In this document: positions 12,748 to 28,971 of the stretch, piece after piece
Position numbering within the stretch: position 1 is the stretch's first letter
How the letters are laid out: each line of letters begins with the position of its first letter
NCBI GenBank assembly: GCA_000320605.2
Contig: KB445796.1
Coordinates: 898,926 to 962,925 of the forward strand
Length of the DNA stretch: 64,000 nucleotides
Origin: Gelatoporia subvermispora B
Taxonomy: Eukaryota; Basidiomycota; Agaricomycetes; Polyporales; Gelatoporiaceae
Reading direction: 5' to 3'
Program-made: the position numbers and the translations under genes
Notes under the pieces: generated by a model
Database searches by the model: none
Told to the model about the DNA's origin: nothing
What the model saw: only the letters and a program-made list of their open reading frames with translations

Positions 12748-13808
12748 GAGGGAGACCCTTTCGGCACAATGTTAGTCCTACTTCAGTGTTCGCGGTGCAG
12801 ATGCGGAGACGACACATACTGAAAAGACTCAAAGTTGTCTCGAATTGACATCACGACTATGTCGACGATCAAAAACTGTTGAGTCAGATGTGTGTGCAGT
12901 TGGGCGATGAATGGAAAACTCACTGTAACCTTGTGTTTATCTACATGCCAGCAGCCGAAGTAGTCGGGCTGATTCTTGGCAGCGTTGGCTTGCGTAAGCA
13001 AGCAAGAGGATCGGGGTACGTGTCTTCCATACATACCTGAACTCGTGCCACGCGTTTAATTTCCACACCATAACAAGCAGCCAAGTTCCTTGACTCGCCG
13101 AGTAGTCATGTCGTCTAGACTTTCCTTCAGATATTGCACGCAGATAGCGCCACGTAGCATCAATATCTGACTCATCGGGTATGGCGTTGCGGTTTTATCA
13201 GATGTTGGACATGAAGACGTCGTTGTCCCATCTATCATCTGATATGTCGCTCGTATTGCGAGAGCAGAGCATACGACCCACGGGATTGGCCGACGGCGTT
13301 GCCACTGCGCAATTCACCTTCGTTCCACAGCCTGATCTTTGACAGAGGCAGAGTAAACCCAGAGATATTCGTAACCATCCCCGCGATTCGTGACGGTTAC
13401 GCGCGATCACGTCTTGGACAACAGCCATGACCATACCCACCAGTATCTTCACATGAAGACGGAAAGTATCTGCGTATCCCATGCAGCCCAAGCTGTTCCG
13501 TCCGAGAATTTGCCTAGATGGGAAGGAGAAAACGTTGTCCTCGAATGAGGACCAGGTGGACCAGACTTGACTCTGTTCATGACCTTGATTACGTTCATCG
13601 ATCACCGGTCCATCTTATCAGAGTCCAGTCACAGGTATCCCAACACCACGGACTCGCGAGTATTTGATACATCCGATTTCTCGGGGCGCACAAAACGATC
13701 TAGAAATACACAACACAATTACAACATTAGAAGCGCGAAAGCAACGACGGAAGACGTAGGTGCGATGAGAATCCTGAAAACGACAACGTCATGCGACAGA
13801 AGACTGCG
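12748..13808. other. Intergenic, no credible gene
   Basis: About 1 kb between the DUF6533 gene start and the SMC3 stop. ORFs at 12783-13034 (-) and 13198-13605 (-) have no recognisable content and no consistent splice structure. Confidence 0.4.
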
Positions 13809-18472
<4,664 letters not shown>

Positions 18473-19280
18473 TGTGGCTCGGAGCAATCACTGACACTGA
18501 TGCGTCTGCCGGTGTCTGAGTTCCCTCGAGCTCGTAGTCGGCGGCGGAAGCTGGCCCGTGTTAAGTATCTCTTCGCTCTCTAGCAGCAATGAAGGCGAAT
18601 GGAGGCCAGCAAACAGGTTGTAAGCGATGGGACGGCGTCGACCACGAGCGCGGCGGCGGCAGCTGAACTCGGGAACGTCGAGAACGCGGAAACGCGGAAA
18701 CGCGTGACTGACGCGCCTGTCACAGTCTCACGCGCCCGCCCTAAGGGCGCGTGTCCCGGACCGGTAAGCAGTCGCTGAAGGTCGCTCGCTGACTTGGGCC
18801 CCTCCGGTCTCTGTTGTGTCTGCATCGCCATCTCCACTGTGCTCCACAACAACGACATCTCCGCTGTCCAACCGCAACGGCAATAAGGCACGCAACGATG
18901 TGCGCTTCTACCTCAGCGTCTCATCTCTTTAGGATAATCAATCCCTCCCAGAAGTCGGGACATGTTGGGATGAAGCTTCTCCGAGGGTTGGATGGAAGGA
19001 GCCTCCACCTTGCCACATAGGGCACTTTAATACCAAACAAAAGAAGACGGAAGGATGCCAATATTCACTACAAGTACCTTGAAACGTTCGAAAGACCTGT
19101 CGGACCGGCAATGGTATGGACACCATGCGTCGATGACGCGCCTGTGCCACTTCCTCCTGATACAAGTGTAAAGGTGTACAAAGCCAGTCCCGTGTTACAT
19201 CCAGCCATCTCTCTCTCTCCCACAGTTGACGATTCCTCTGTCGCGTCTTGTCCATCCGACTCTCGCTTGTATACGTCAGC
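18473..19280. other. Divergent promoter region, SMC3 / ARID gene
   Basis: About 0.8 kb, GC-rich around 18.62-18.75 kb. No gene is seen. It separates two divergent starts. Confidence 0.4.
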
Positions 19281-20424
19281 ATGGATACGAACCAGTTCGT
19301 CGGAGAGGTGCAGAACCTGATGCACCGGCAGCCACAACAATTGACACAGCAGCAGCCATCGTCCCAGCATCTTTTGCCACTGTTTCCGCCTGTACCCTCA
19401 GCAGTCTTTGCTACCGCGTATCCAAACTATTGCTCGAAGGCGGGCATCCATCCGGATCCATCTCAGCTGAACCAGGATGGTCGTCAGATTGACCTACACC
19501 AGCTGCACGTTGAAGTCATAAACTTGGGTACATTTCACAGCGTATGTCGCTTCGGGCTCTGCATCTAGTGATCAGTTCATCACTTCTCTCGAACAGATCA
19601 TGCACAACGACGATGCGTGGGCTATTATCGGTGGCAAGCTGGGCTTCGTGCAGTTCCAAGCTTCCGACACGGAGCCTGTGAAGTGCAGCCCCGATGTGGC
19701 GACGCACCTGCAGCACGTGTACAAAAAATACCTCTCTTCGTTCGATCTGACGTACATCGCTTCGATCCTGCAACGGAAGAACGATCTGCGCAACCAGAAT
19801 CCACAAGCGAATGAGAAGCATATGCCGCCGCAAGATCCTGGATGTAATGTGCGGATCCCTCCGCAGAACAGCGGCGTGGTCTCCTCGGTAAACAGCACAT
19901 CGACCTCCATAAAATGGCAGCGCCCCCCGCCGACGCCTAAGGAAGAGGAGCAGGGTGCTCAGCTAGTAGATCAGATGAAGTGCGAACTGATAGGCCGTAA
20001 GTTGCTTGCGCTGCTGATTCTGCAGTCAGATACTGACCTGTGTGCAGGTTTGGACAATTTGCGCTCGTTCGATCTACCGGATCACCAACGCCTCGAGTTC
20101 GATGCTATCCTCGAGCAGGTGTACCAATATGCACAAGAGATAGAGCCTAACCTACCTAGGCTCGCTTGCTTCTGGAAGCCAGAAGCCGTCCGGCACGTCG
20201 TGGCCATGGTAAGATCACACTGCCCCTGATGATCGCGGGATATTGACTCATTTCTTCTGCAGATTGTGGCCGCCCAGTATCAGAAGCACCTACTTGATTC
20301 AAGGACACCTCAGTATACGATTGAATTGAACGCTTTGCGCCACATTTCGAAACACTTCCAGGCCGCGCTTGAGCAGTACAATAGCACTGAAGCGAGTCTT
20401 TGTCCAGAAATCGCACAGAACTAG
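19281..20424 (+). CDS. ARID/BRIGHT-domain protein (Swi1-like)
   Basis: The ATG at 19281 gives MDTNQFVGEVQNLMHRQPQQ followed by a glutamine-rich stretch. An ARID-like segment (IDLHQLHVEVINLG, intron, DDAWAIIGGKLGFVQF, VATHLQHVYKKYLSSFD) spans roughly residues 70-150. ARID proteins bind DNA, often AT-rich, and Swi1 is an ARID subunit of SWI/SNF remodellers. Here the GGW-type core reads DAWAIIGGKLGF. The C-terminal half has LRSFDLPDHQRLEFDAILEQ and EPNLPRLACFWKPEAVRHVV, and the frame ends at TAG 20422-20424. The protein is about 340 aa, much shorter than canonical Swi1, so it is either a short paralogue or a basidiomycete-specific ARID factor. A decayed, intron-bearing copy of its 3' half lies at 27.8-28.3 kb. 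Confidence 0.75.
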
Positions 20425-21324
20425 TCTCAGGACTGATTATATACCTCCATTACTTACGATGGCGAACGCTCGGTCCCGCAATTCCGGGGCCTATCTGACG
20501 CTCGCCCCTATTACTGCGGGCGCGCCTCAAGGCCAGCGCTAATCCCGATGGACTCACCATGAGCGGAGGGACAAGTAGCAGCTTGCACTTGGAAGCCTCA
20601 CCATCGAATAGTGACGCAGTTCCTGAACCTCCACCACAGCAGGCTGTGGTGGAGAACCAGCTGCAGAGTCAACTCGTCTTATAAATCTGTTGGCGGGTAG
20701 CTCAGCCGCATTAGTCGCCGTTGTAACATCCCGATTTGAGCATCGCTGTTGATATTCAGCGAGATGGTCATGACTATCACATATCCGATGCTCTGTGGGA
20801 GTCTGGACGACTGGACGGGCTCGGCGAGTCTTTGTCTGTTCTCGTGGAGGAATTATCTCCTATTAGCAATTCCGACCAGCACGGGAGTCACTTCTCCAAC
20901 ATTCTCGGGCTTCTCGGCTTCATGAGCAGGATACCTCTCTCGCCGTCACGAAGCGCCGACCGAGGTTCGCCGGTACTTCGGTACTTGGTTCACGTCCTTT
21001 CGTATCTCGCAATTTCTCTTATTCTTCAGCTGCGTAGCTACTGCCAACACTGCTGTCGAGCGATAACCTGATGGCTATAAGAGCATGCCGGTTTTTTATT
21101 CAGAGCTCATTGACATTCTATGGGTGTCCGTGCCACTAGCTAGCAATCGAAATGGGGGAAAGGGGAATAGAGGAGATGAGTCACATATAGAGCCGCAGAT
21201 GTAGATGATTTTATCTTGTTAATCAAAATATTTGAGCAGACAGCAATCCTCTGGATATAGCGAGCGATCCACTCCAGAATTCCCATACCGAAGTCTATAA
21301 CTTGTTTTTCAGTAGAGAGTCGAG
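20425..21324. other. Intergenic, convergent
   Basis: About 0.9 kb between two convergent stops. A 111-codon ORF at 20736-21071 has no recognisable content and is judged accidental or 3' UTR. Confidence 0.4.
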
Positions 21325-22362
21325 TCAAAGCCGTGAGCTCAGGTAACGATAATACCCGGGTTGAGCATGTGCTATTGAGAGCCAAACCTGCGATACGGTG
21401 AGAACAGCGTTTGTAATTTGAAGATAGTGCGCTTACATTGTACCAGTAGAAGGAAACCTGATCCTCCGTGATATCCCCGTATGCCATGAACCGGTAAGAA
21501 ACAAATAGGGATAGTGTGTGGAATACTAGCTGTGCGCCCATCCTTAGGTCCCAGATGGTCGCCAAAATCAGCGACCACAGACAGAGTCCGATAACCACTG
21601 AGGGACGCGCTACGGATGTATGAACGATCGGAAGGGTACGCCTTCCTATCATGCGATCGCCCTGAATATCCTTGAAATCTTGTGTGTGAATTGTAGTGGT
21701 GAAAATGCCAGCGCTGATGCAGATAGACAGGATTGCCGTGTTGTCTAAATTATTGTGATCCATGTCTATAAATTAGGTAGCCGTTAGCAACAAAGTTATC
21801 ATGGGCCAGGCTGACTCCTCACTTGCTACGAGCGTGGCGCCAGTTTCAAATGCAGCGAAGCCCGCGGCGTTCACGCAGTTGCGCGCGAGCCAGTGTCCCG
21901 CGTGCGCAGCGCACTCGTTGTACAAGATGGTCAAAGCGACTAGCGCGACGCTCGAGTAGAACGTCTTGACGCTATACATTGCCGACCACAACCAACAGAT
22001 CGGCACCAGCATCCATCGCAGCACATAAGCTGCTTCAATTGTGAGACGCCTGGATGGAAGCGGTCTGTCGTGCTTATTGAATTCGTCTTCCTCGGGTTTG
22101 AGAGTTTGGTTCGAGACGTCGAACTGGAGAACATGCAGCCATATCCAAAAGGTAGACTGCACGATTAGGTATGTGCATGGCGCGGGTGCGGCAGCAGCGG
22201 CAAACAAAGACTGGTGTACAGTCAGTAATCTTACATATGAATCGAGCGCGAAAAGTGCACGCTCACGACAGGGATTACGGTTGTTTTTATATCCGATTTA
22301 GTAAAGAGGAAGAGGGTATGAAGCCAATGGGAAATGAGACGAAAAACGCCCAGCACTGCCAT
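21325..22362 (-). CDS. UbiA-type membrane prenyltransferase
   Basis: A polytopic intramembrane enzyme that should transfer a prenyl group from a prenyl diphosphate to an acceptor. The ATG at 22362 (MAVLGVFRLISHWLH, then FLFTKSDIKTTVIPV) begins a short first exon. Exon 2 holds FDVSNQTL...DEFNKHDRPLPSRRLT, the first Asp-rich substrate/Mg motif region. Exon 3 holds DFKDIQGDRMIGRRTLPI, the second Asp motif. The final exon, VWLSIAHAQPGYYRYLSSRL, ends at TGA 21325-21327. The length of about 300 aa and several hydrophobic helices fit the family. In fungi such enzymes make meroterpenoids, prenylated aromatics or terpenes (some act as cyclases). They are often clustered with P450s, as here with P450-3 starting 2.1-4.2 kb away. 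The acceptor is unknown. All catalytic motifs look intact. Confidence 0.85.
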
Positions 22363-24514
22363 GTTACTCAAAATGAGTGCGACACACGGAGTCAGGAGCG
22401 GCGGGTTGCATTGAGAATTGGAGGATATATATAGTGGAAATACCAGGGCCTGACGGCCGGAGTGGTATGGCTATATACCTCATGGTCGCTGAACAAACCC
22501 CCAGGGTAGATCAATTGTAGGACATAATCTGGGTTTAGCATTAGACTACGGACATTATACCGACATACGGGGACCCTGTATCAGCTATAATAAATTCTTG
22601 GGAATGTACGAACTTGAGATGGATGAAACGCATGCCTAGAGTTAGAGTGTCAGGGGACCTGTGTCTCTCCATGTTTTGTTAGCTGAAATTGGAGGCGACT
22701 GTCCATGCAAGAATGTGGCGCACAAAGTAGCGAGTGCTTAGGCTCGTAGACATGATGTGTCAGACAGCGGGCATGGGCTATTGGTTAGTTCTGGCCTCGC
22801 GGTTCTCAAGAGTGCTTGTTGCCGTTGGCTTGTCACCGGGATACAGAAGCTGATGATCAATTTGACACCAGATATGACAACAGTTATGCACTTACATATA
22901 GTTTTCGGCAATAAATATCAGAGCTTGAATAGACTCCATACGTTAACCTTGCTGCGTCAGACCGCTCACTCATATGTCGGCGTCCATGTCATAGGCTGCC
23001 AGACAAATTCTCTCCTGAAGACTTCACGCAATAACGGCACATACTAATCGGCTATGCTGCAGTACCTTTGAACAACATCAGTGCGAAGCACAACGAGTGT
23101 GAGTCAGATGTATACAGTGTATGGCTTCGCGGCCAGACATTCGATACATCAACAACCGCGCACATCCTTTGGGAAGTCAGCTCTGCCACGTGGGACTGTG
23201 CTCCGCGCCTCAGCAAAAGTCGAAACATCCGGGAAGAGCGCCGGCCGCCGGCCGTACATAGATCATCGCCGGCAATTTGGTTACCTCCCGCCTACTACCT
23301 CCTGGCGTGAAAATGACGAGAGCTGGTAGCGTCTCTCAGCTGGAAGAAAGGGAAGTGCCTAAGCGTTCAATGGCGCCATTCCGAGCTTTGCAATTATGCT
23401 TACACAGATGCGCCACGGTGGTGGTATTCTGACGTCGGAACTTGGCCCATGATGGAAGCTTCACCTTGTGCTTGGGCCCAAACAGGCGCAAGCGCTCGAG
23501 TGACAGAAGGTACCCCAATGTAGCAACCTCTAAAAGCTACCAGGATGTGCCTGATTATGTGGTAAACGTGCCGAGCGGAAGCGCCAATAACCCTCGTTGA
23601 TGATGGGTGTTGTCTAATTTCACTTTAGCGCAATTCGCCTGCATTTCGAAGTCTTCCAGCGTTAGCTTCGTCGGAACCGCGGTGATTTGGGGACTGCGCG
23701 AAAGGCCTCGGCTAGCGAGAAAGTGAAATTCACATTCCTTGACATGCCGCAATAATCGAACAGACAAGCATCCATATGCAGAATCGCCCCGTTTCCCTAA
23801 TTTTCACGAGCAGGCTATATCTGATGCATCTCATGTACGGATAGGACCTTAGCTATCATCGGCTAGCTTGAAAGCGAGATCCGAAGGTAGCGGGATAAGC
23901 GCATGCCTTTTGGTTTCCGACAATACGAGAGAATTCGGAAACGTTCAGATTGTGCCGTTCTCTGCTTTCGGAAGCTCTTCGTGGTAAAATTAATAATAGA
24001 GGAATGGCTCACCGTCTAGGAGGCCTAACTAGTGCCTAACTAGTTACTCACACACGGACAAGAGTCTAACGAGAAACAGATACAATCCGGTGATACCTAC
24101 CCAGGATATATCAAGGTCGTACTTCTAATGGCGAATGCATATGTACATTAGCCGATAGCGTCAAGAGTGCGCTATGTGGAGTCTTCTGATGGAGTGCTGG
24201 TAGTGCGAAAGCCGTGCGCGCCGTGGCGGTGGTGGCGGCGGCCATATGATGTGTGGTATGACAAGTTTTGGGCGGGCTCTCAATCGGGACTTTGCCAACC
24301 TCCTCTCACGCTGTGTATTGAGCCAAGTGAGGGATCTGCTGGAACATCATGAATAATGAGGGATACGCGCTTTAGATCGCGGACCGTGGGTACGATGCAC
24401 AGGGCCAGAAGAGAGAATTCCAGTACATTCACGTGTTTAGAGATAACTGACGCATGAAATAATACAACGGTTGCATGACGTTGAGAACGGACCCGTTTAA
24501 GTCTCCCTGGCATG
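22363..24514. other. 2.1-kb intergenic region
   Basis: Between the UbiA promoter and the P450-3 stop. Only short ORFs are seen (for example 22757-23047, 23555-23767), with no recognisable protein content or splice pattern. No RNA gene was identified. Confidence 0.4.
22426..22433 (-). promoter_or_regulatory. TATA box of the UbiA gene
   Basis: TATATATA on the - strand, about 65 nt upstream of the ATG at 22362. Confidence 0.5.
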
Positions 24515-26554
24515 TTACCCGACAATTAGTGCCTCGGCCCAGCTTCCTCGTGCTTTGATGTCACAGGCAAAGGGCACAGGATGCCTGAGAAATGATGAGT
24601 CAAGCAAAGTGCCATTCGAGCAGCTCTTCAACTCACGTTACGAAACCCGATGTCATCTCCACTTTGGGATTGATGGGGGATCCATCAGTATTGAGCACCG
24701 GAGTAATGTCGAAAGCATGTAGGATCCGTGTGACGCTGAGAAGCAGTACGGTATTTGCAAAGTGACGTCCTGGACAGACTCTGACGTATCCGCGACTATC
24801 AGAAAACAGATGCACCGCCTTGACAAATAAGCAAACCTTCTACCGGCACCAAACACGACCGCTGCGGGATCTGGAACATCAGGATTTGGGACGCCATCCT
24901 GGAGGTATCGCCCAGGGTCGAACTTCTCTGGATCGGGAAAAGTCTCCGGATCGTGTAAGATAGACCTGAATGTGTCAAAGCCTTGATGAGGAATGGAGCC
25001 ACGGAATGGAGGGTACTGATCTCTGATCTAGACTCACCAAATATTCTGGAATACAACGGCTCCTTTCGGTATCAACCAACCTCTGTACTCGTTGTCGGCG
25101 GTGCACCTGTGTGGAACACCAAGTGGTCCAACTGGCTGCCACCTCATGCATTCCTTTAGCAGTGCTCCAGTGTAAGGCAGAGCGGAAAGGTCTGAGAAAT
25201 CAGGCAATCTCCTGTGGCCAACTACATTGCTCAGTTCTGCTTGAGCCAAGCCTTGCGCTTCAGGGTATAGCACCATAGCGAGTATGAATGTTTGTAGCGT
25301 GGATGAGATCTATCGTGATGTCAGCTGAAGGAAACAGGTCATAGGCACCCATGCTTACAGTATCGGCGGCACCTTTCGATTGGGCAGTGGATCAGCTGGC
25401 ACATGCAACAGCGGAGAGAATGTTTTCACCTGCATAAACAACGGCACATACTTTTTGTACCGTTTGCACCATCCTGGTACGAGCGTCGGTATCCAAGTGA
25501 GAGAGCTGATCTAACATTTGAGAGGCTATGGATGGAACAGGTCCATCATCCTGAGTGAGTGTAATGTGGAAATTCAGAAAACACAGACCATGGATGAATG
25601 CCGCACACCGTGAAACTCACCACCACGTTGTCCCATGGGACATTCCTGACAGCGTTGGTCTCTTCTCTCCATGCCGCAAATTTCTTTTGCCACCCTGCTC
25701 CGGGCACCCATGACGGCACGTATTTCAGGACCGGCATGAAATCCACCCAGAACGAGCCAGGTAGCAAAGCATCCTCAGCCGACTCCATCGCAGCTTCTAG
25801 CATCTTGACATAAGAGTCATCGCCACTTTCGACCTTGATCCCATACGTCATGGACAATACAACCTCTGCAATAGCGCTGATTAAGCGTTAGATGGAAGCG
25901 ATAGAAGGTAGATGAGATGCTAACTAGCGAAGATGGCGCACGTAAGCCTTGGGGTCACGATGCAAAAGCTTCAAAAGATGCCGCGTTCCGTTGCGAACAT
26001 GCGCATCGTAAGTGTGAACAATTTGTTCATTCATGTATTGGTAAAATAATCGCCGATGGGCTCGCCATTCTTGACCATAATTCATCATACCGAGGTTCCA
26101 GTCCCAACCAGTTCTATGAGCTCGTCAGAGACGATTACACAGGGACAGATTTGCCTACAGCTTGATCGTCTCAGTGATTTCTCTGTCTGAATAGATTGAG
26201 GATCTCCTGTCGAAGAGATCATGAACGCCATCGAGAGAATGGATGACGATCAAATGTTTCCTGAGAACTTGAATATGTACGACGTCGCCTTTGAGAGATC
26301 GGTTAACGTGTATCAGCGAAGCTTGAATATTGAAGGGTGCACTGACCATGAGTTTGTGCCCACTTCGCGTATGTCCTCCATGGGTGTTCCGTGCTCTTCG
26401 GCACATGGAACGTGTTGCCTATCAGTGGCAATGGCTTTGGTCCAGGGGGTAGAGGCAAGGTACGATACGAACTTGTCTTCGACCTCAAGCGCATCCGCCA
26501 GAACGCTAGAAGTAGTCCTAGAACAGACGTCGCCAGGACAATATTTAGCGGCAT
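24515..26554 (-). CDS. Cytochrome P450 (P450-3)
   Basis: A microsomal P450 of the same superfamily branch as P450-5 and P450-6. The start was placed at the Met at 26554 (MPLNIVLATSVLGLLLAFW), which directly opens the membrane anchor; the upstream in-frame extension to 26665 contains the TATA box and is rejected. Motifs: hinge LPLPPGPKPLPLIGN, C-helix WRAHRRLFYQYMN, AADT on a 14-nt micro-exon at 25359-25372, KECMRWQP (ExxR), FDPGRYLQDG in the place of PERF (Glu replaced by Gly, Arg kept), FGAGRR and CPGRHFAN. The last exon (HPVPFACDIKAR) ends at TAA 24515-24517. It appears functional. A promoter motif upstream is shared with P450-5 and P450-6. Confidence 0.86.
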
Positions 26555-26590
26555 CCCGACGTCAACAGTGGGCAGGAATGCCGTTTGCTG

Positions 26591-26600
26591 TATTTTATAT
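26591..26600 (-). promoter_or_regulatory. TATA box of P450-3
   Basis: Reads ATATAAAATA on the - strand, about 40 nt upstream of the chosen ATG. Confidence 0.5.
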
Positions 26601-26635
26601 GTCGGACCAGCCTCTGATTCCTGGCGCCACTGGGA

Positions 26636-26653
26636 CACAATCAGACGCCAATC
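26636..26653 (-). promoter_or_regulatory. Shared P450 promoter motif, P450-3 copy
   Basis: On the - strand this reads GATTGGCGTCTGATTGTG, about 80-100 nt upstream of the ATG. It aligns with GATGGGCGTCCG-type sequences upstream of P450-5 and P450-6. Inferred to be a regulatory site or a remnant of common origin. Confidence 0.35.
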
Positions 26654-27794
26654 ATGTATGCACATTCACATCCACGACGCATCCAGCTTCAATATCTCGC
26701 TTACCGGAGAGAAGTAAGGGTGCCTCGCACCGAGTCGCTCGGCGCCCAGATACGATGACCTCTCGGTCTTGCCATAACAATCAAGCTACTCGGAGCGAAT
26801 ACGCCTCACGTTCGCAAGCGCTCATCGTATTTCCGCAAGGAACGCTCTGAGGGGAGCATGCGGTCGCCGGCTTTGGGTCTCCAGATACTAATTGACTGAG
26901 GTGCAGAGCTGTCATTTCCCGATCGCACAGCAGCTGCACGATGAGAAGCTCAATAAGTTAACCAAGCCTACCGATATCCTCTATAGCACAATTGAACGCT
27001 GCCTAAATTGAACCTTTTTCAAATTGGGAACGACTTCTGAGGTGACAGGCTAGACTCAGAGATACAGTGGATGCGCATCCGCGTGTGCAGTGTCGACGTC
27101 TATGAGAGACGCTCGGATCAGGGACGAGTTGTTTTGCTACTTCCAATATCTGAGCACTTGTAGTCGAAATCGTGTTATTGGAATGCCAAGTATCGGTGAA
27201 GGGGGAAGATGTAGCCACCGCCATGGTCGCGTTGCGCCAGGTCGCGCCGTGGCACGATCGGCGGGTCACGGACGTGCCGCCTCCTCCTGACGCGTGTTCA
27301 TTTGGCGCCCAATGCGCTGCGGACCTCGATCACACTTCCCAGATCGATTCATCCATCGCTGACTCTTTCGCTATCCAATTCTCCTCCTTACAGGCCGTTC
27401 TCAAGTCCTCCAGATGCGCGCTAGGCTAGAATTCCCCTTCGAGGGCAGATGGAGAGGAGTCTTCCTCTGCAAGGCCCAAGGGAAAGCACGCCGTTTAGAC
27501 GCAAGCCCACGGAAGGAAACACAAACTCAGGACATGCTGCAACTTGCGTTCGGGGGTGTCGGCCGGACATGTCAAATTCACTTAGGTAGCTACTTGCGCA
27601 CCTTTTCACGTAACTTCCTGGTCCTGAAACCGGGAAGCTAACCTTCCTTTTCTTTCCTCCTCCCCATCGGCTAGCGGGCATTCCCTGGCCATTTCCTCGT
27701 GCTCATCACAACCCGATTGCGAGTACTTGTCTCATTGAGGCTACGAACCCACGGCTGCAGCCATATCTAAAAGACTGGTATCATATGTGAAGCA

Positions 27795-28320
27795 GCGACC
27801 TTGAACCTATCGCCGACGCTTGTGGTGCTGGCCCCATTATCCAGCCGTGCTGCCGCTCAATGCCTCAGGACGAAAGCAGGGTACTCAGCTGGCCCGTTGA
27901 ACGAAGCGCGAGGCAATATAGTCGTAAGTTTCTTACGTCGCCAATCCTGCAGTCGGATGTTGACCCAGGTGCAGGCCTGTACAATCTGCGGTCTTTCGGT
28001 CTGCCAAGTTACCAACGCCTCGAGCTCAAGGCTATCTTTGAACAGGAGATTCGCTTGCGTTTGCCATGCGGCACTATGTGAACAAGGTAAGACATCATCA
28101 CCCTCATCTGACGATGTACGCTGACGCAATTCCTCACATGTCGTAGCCGCGCAACCCCATAAGTGTCTACTCAACTTAGCAACGCGATTTCCGATCAAGA
28201 TGAGCGCTCTGCAGAATATCTCGAACAACGTCTAGACTGTGCTCGAGCAGTACAATAGTCTTATAACGTTTTTGTATCTAAATTGCTTCAGGACTTGTCT
28301 CAAGAACGAACTGCAGATCT
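27795..28320 (+). pseudogene. Decayed partial copy of the ARID gene
   Basis: The DNA resembles the 3' half of the ARID gene (about 19.92-20.44 kb). Shared stretches include a block like CCAACGCCTCGAG with the surrounding LRSF-LP-YQRLE codons, CAGGTTT/CAGGCCT acceptor surroundings, and GAGCAGTACAATAG near the end. The intron of the parent is still present between the two coding pieces, so this is a DNA-level duplication and not a retrocopy. Frameshifts, indels and an early stop (TGA at about 28079) destroy the frame. Confidence 0.65.
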
Positions 28321-28971
28321 TCTCAAATGCGACCACGACCTGACTCCCGGTTCCGCGGCCTCCACCTAATCCGACACTCTGCTGTCCTCACTATGGACGC
28401 GTGACAAGGTCAGCAGGCTGTGGCGGCTGTCTCCCCGCTGGAGTAAGCGTGAGGAGATTCAGCTGCACCGGGGATGCCTTTAGGAAAATATGTGTAAATA
28501 GATGAAACAATAGGCCCGGGACAACTGCGAAGAGATGGATAAGGTGAGGAGATCCTATGGTGGACACAACTCTTGGCACTCTTAGCGCATACCCCACGAT
28601 CGCCTGCTTATCGCCTATGTACCCTCCTGATGGTCACAAGCCACGATTCGCAACAATTGGTAGTGGCCGCATGCAATGTTGGTCGCGTTCATGTTGATTG
28701 CGCAATGGAGTTAGTCGAACGCTCTCACATGGGACTGCAGGTTCTTCTTGAGGATGCTTCTCGATGTGCGGTTGGGCCCTCATTGCTATACGTTGAAGTC
28801 TCGCCGCCTCTTGGAAGTTCTCAGCGCAGCGGGGCTTCGGCCGCCCGTTCTATCCTTCTGCGCCTAATGCACTACTTTCCAACTCCGCGGGGCGCTTCAT
28901 ATCGGTCAGGTGGGCACTCCGAACGACATACATTAATAGGTAATCGGTGTTCCTTTCTTTGCGCATGCACA
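28321..28971. other. Intergenic region upstream of P450-4
   Basis: About 0.65 kb. It may include the diverged 3' flank of the duplicated ARID fragment (a CAGCAGGCTGTGG-like block near 28.41 kb also occurs near 20.64 kb). An in-frame extension of the P450-4 ORF back to 28573 has no protein-like features and is not called. Confidence 0.4.

Larger units (their letters stand above)
26555..27794. other. Intergenic region upstream of P450-3
   Basis: About 1.2 kb that contains the P450-3 promoter. No gene is seen; ORFs such as 27421-27681 (-) have no recognisable content. Confidence 0.4.

Noticed and set aside
13198..13605. 135-codon - strand ORF between SMC3 and the DUF6533 gene
   Set aside because: There is no recognisable motif and no consistent exon structure.
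28573..28971. In-frame upstream extension of the P450-4 ORF
   Set aside because: It has no protein-like composition. The Met at 28972 directly opens a normal P450 membrane anchor, as in the sister genes.
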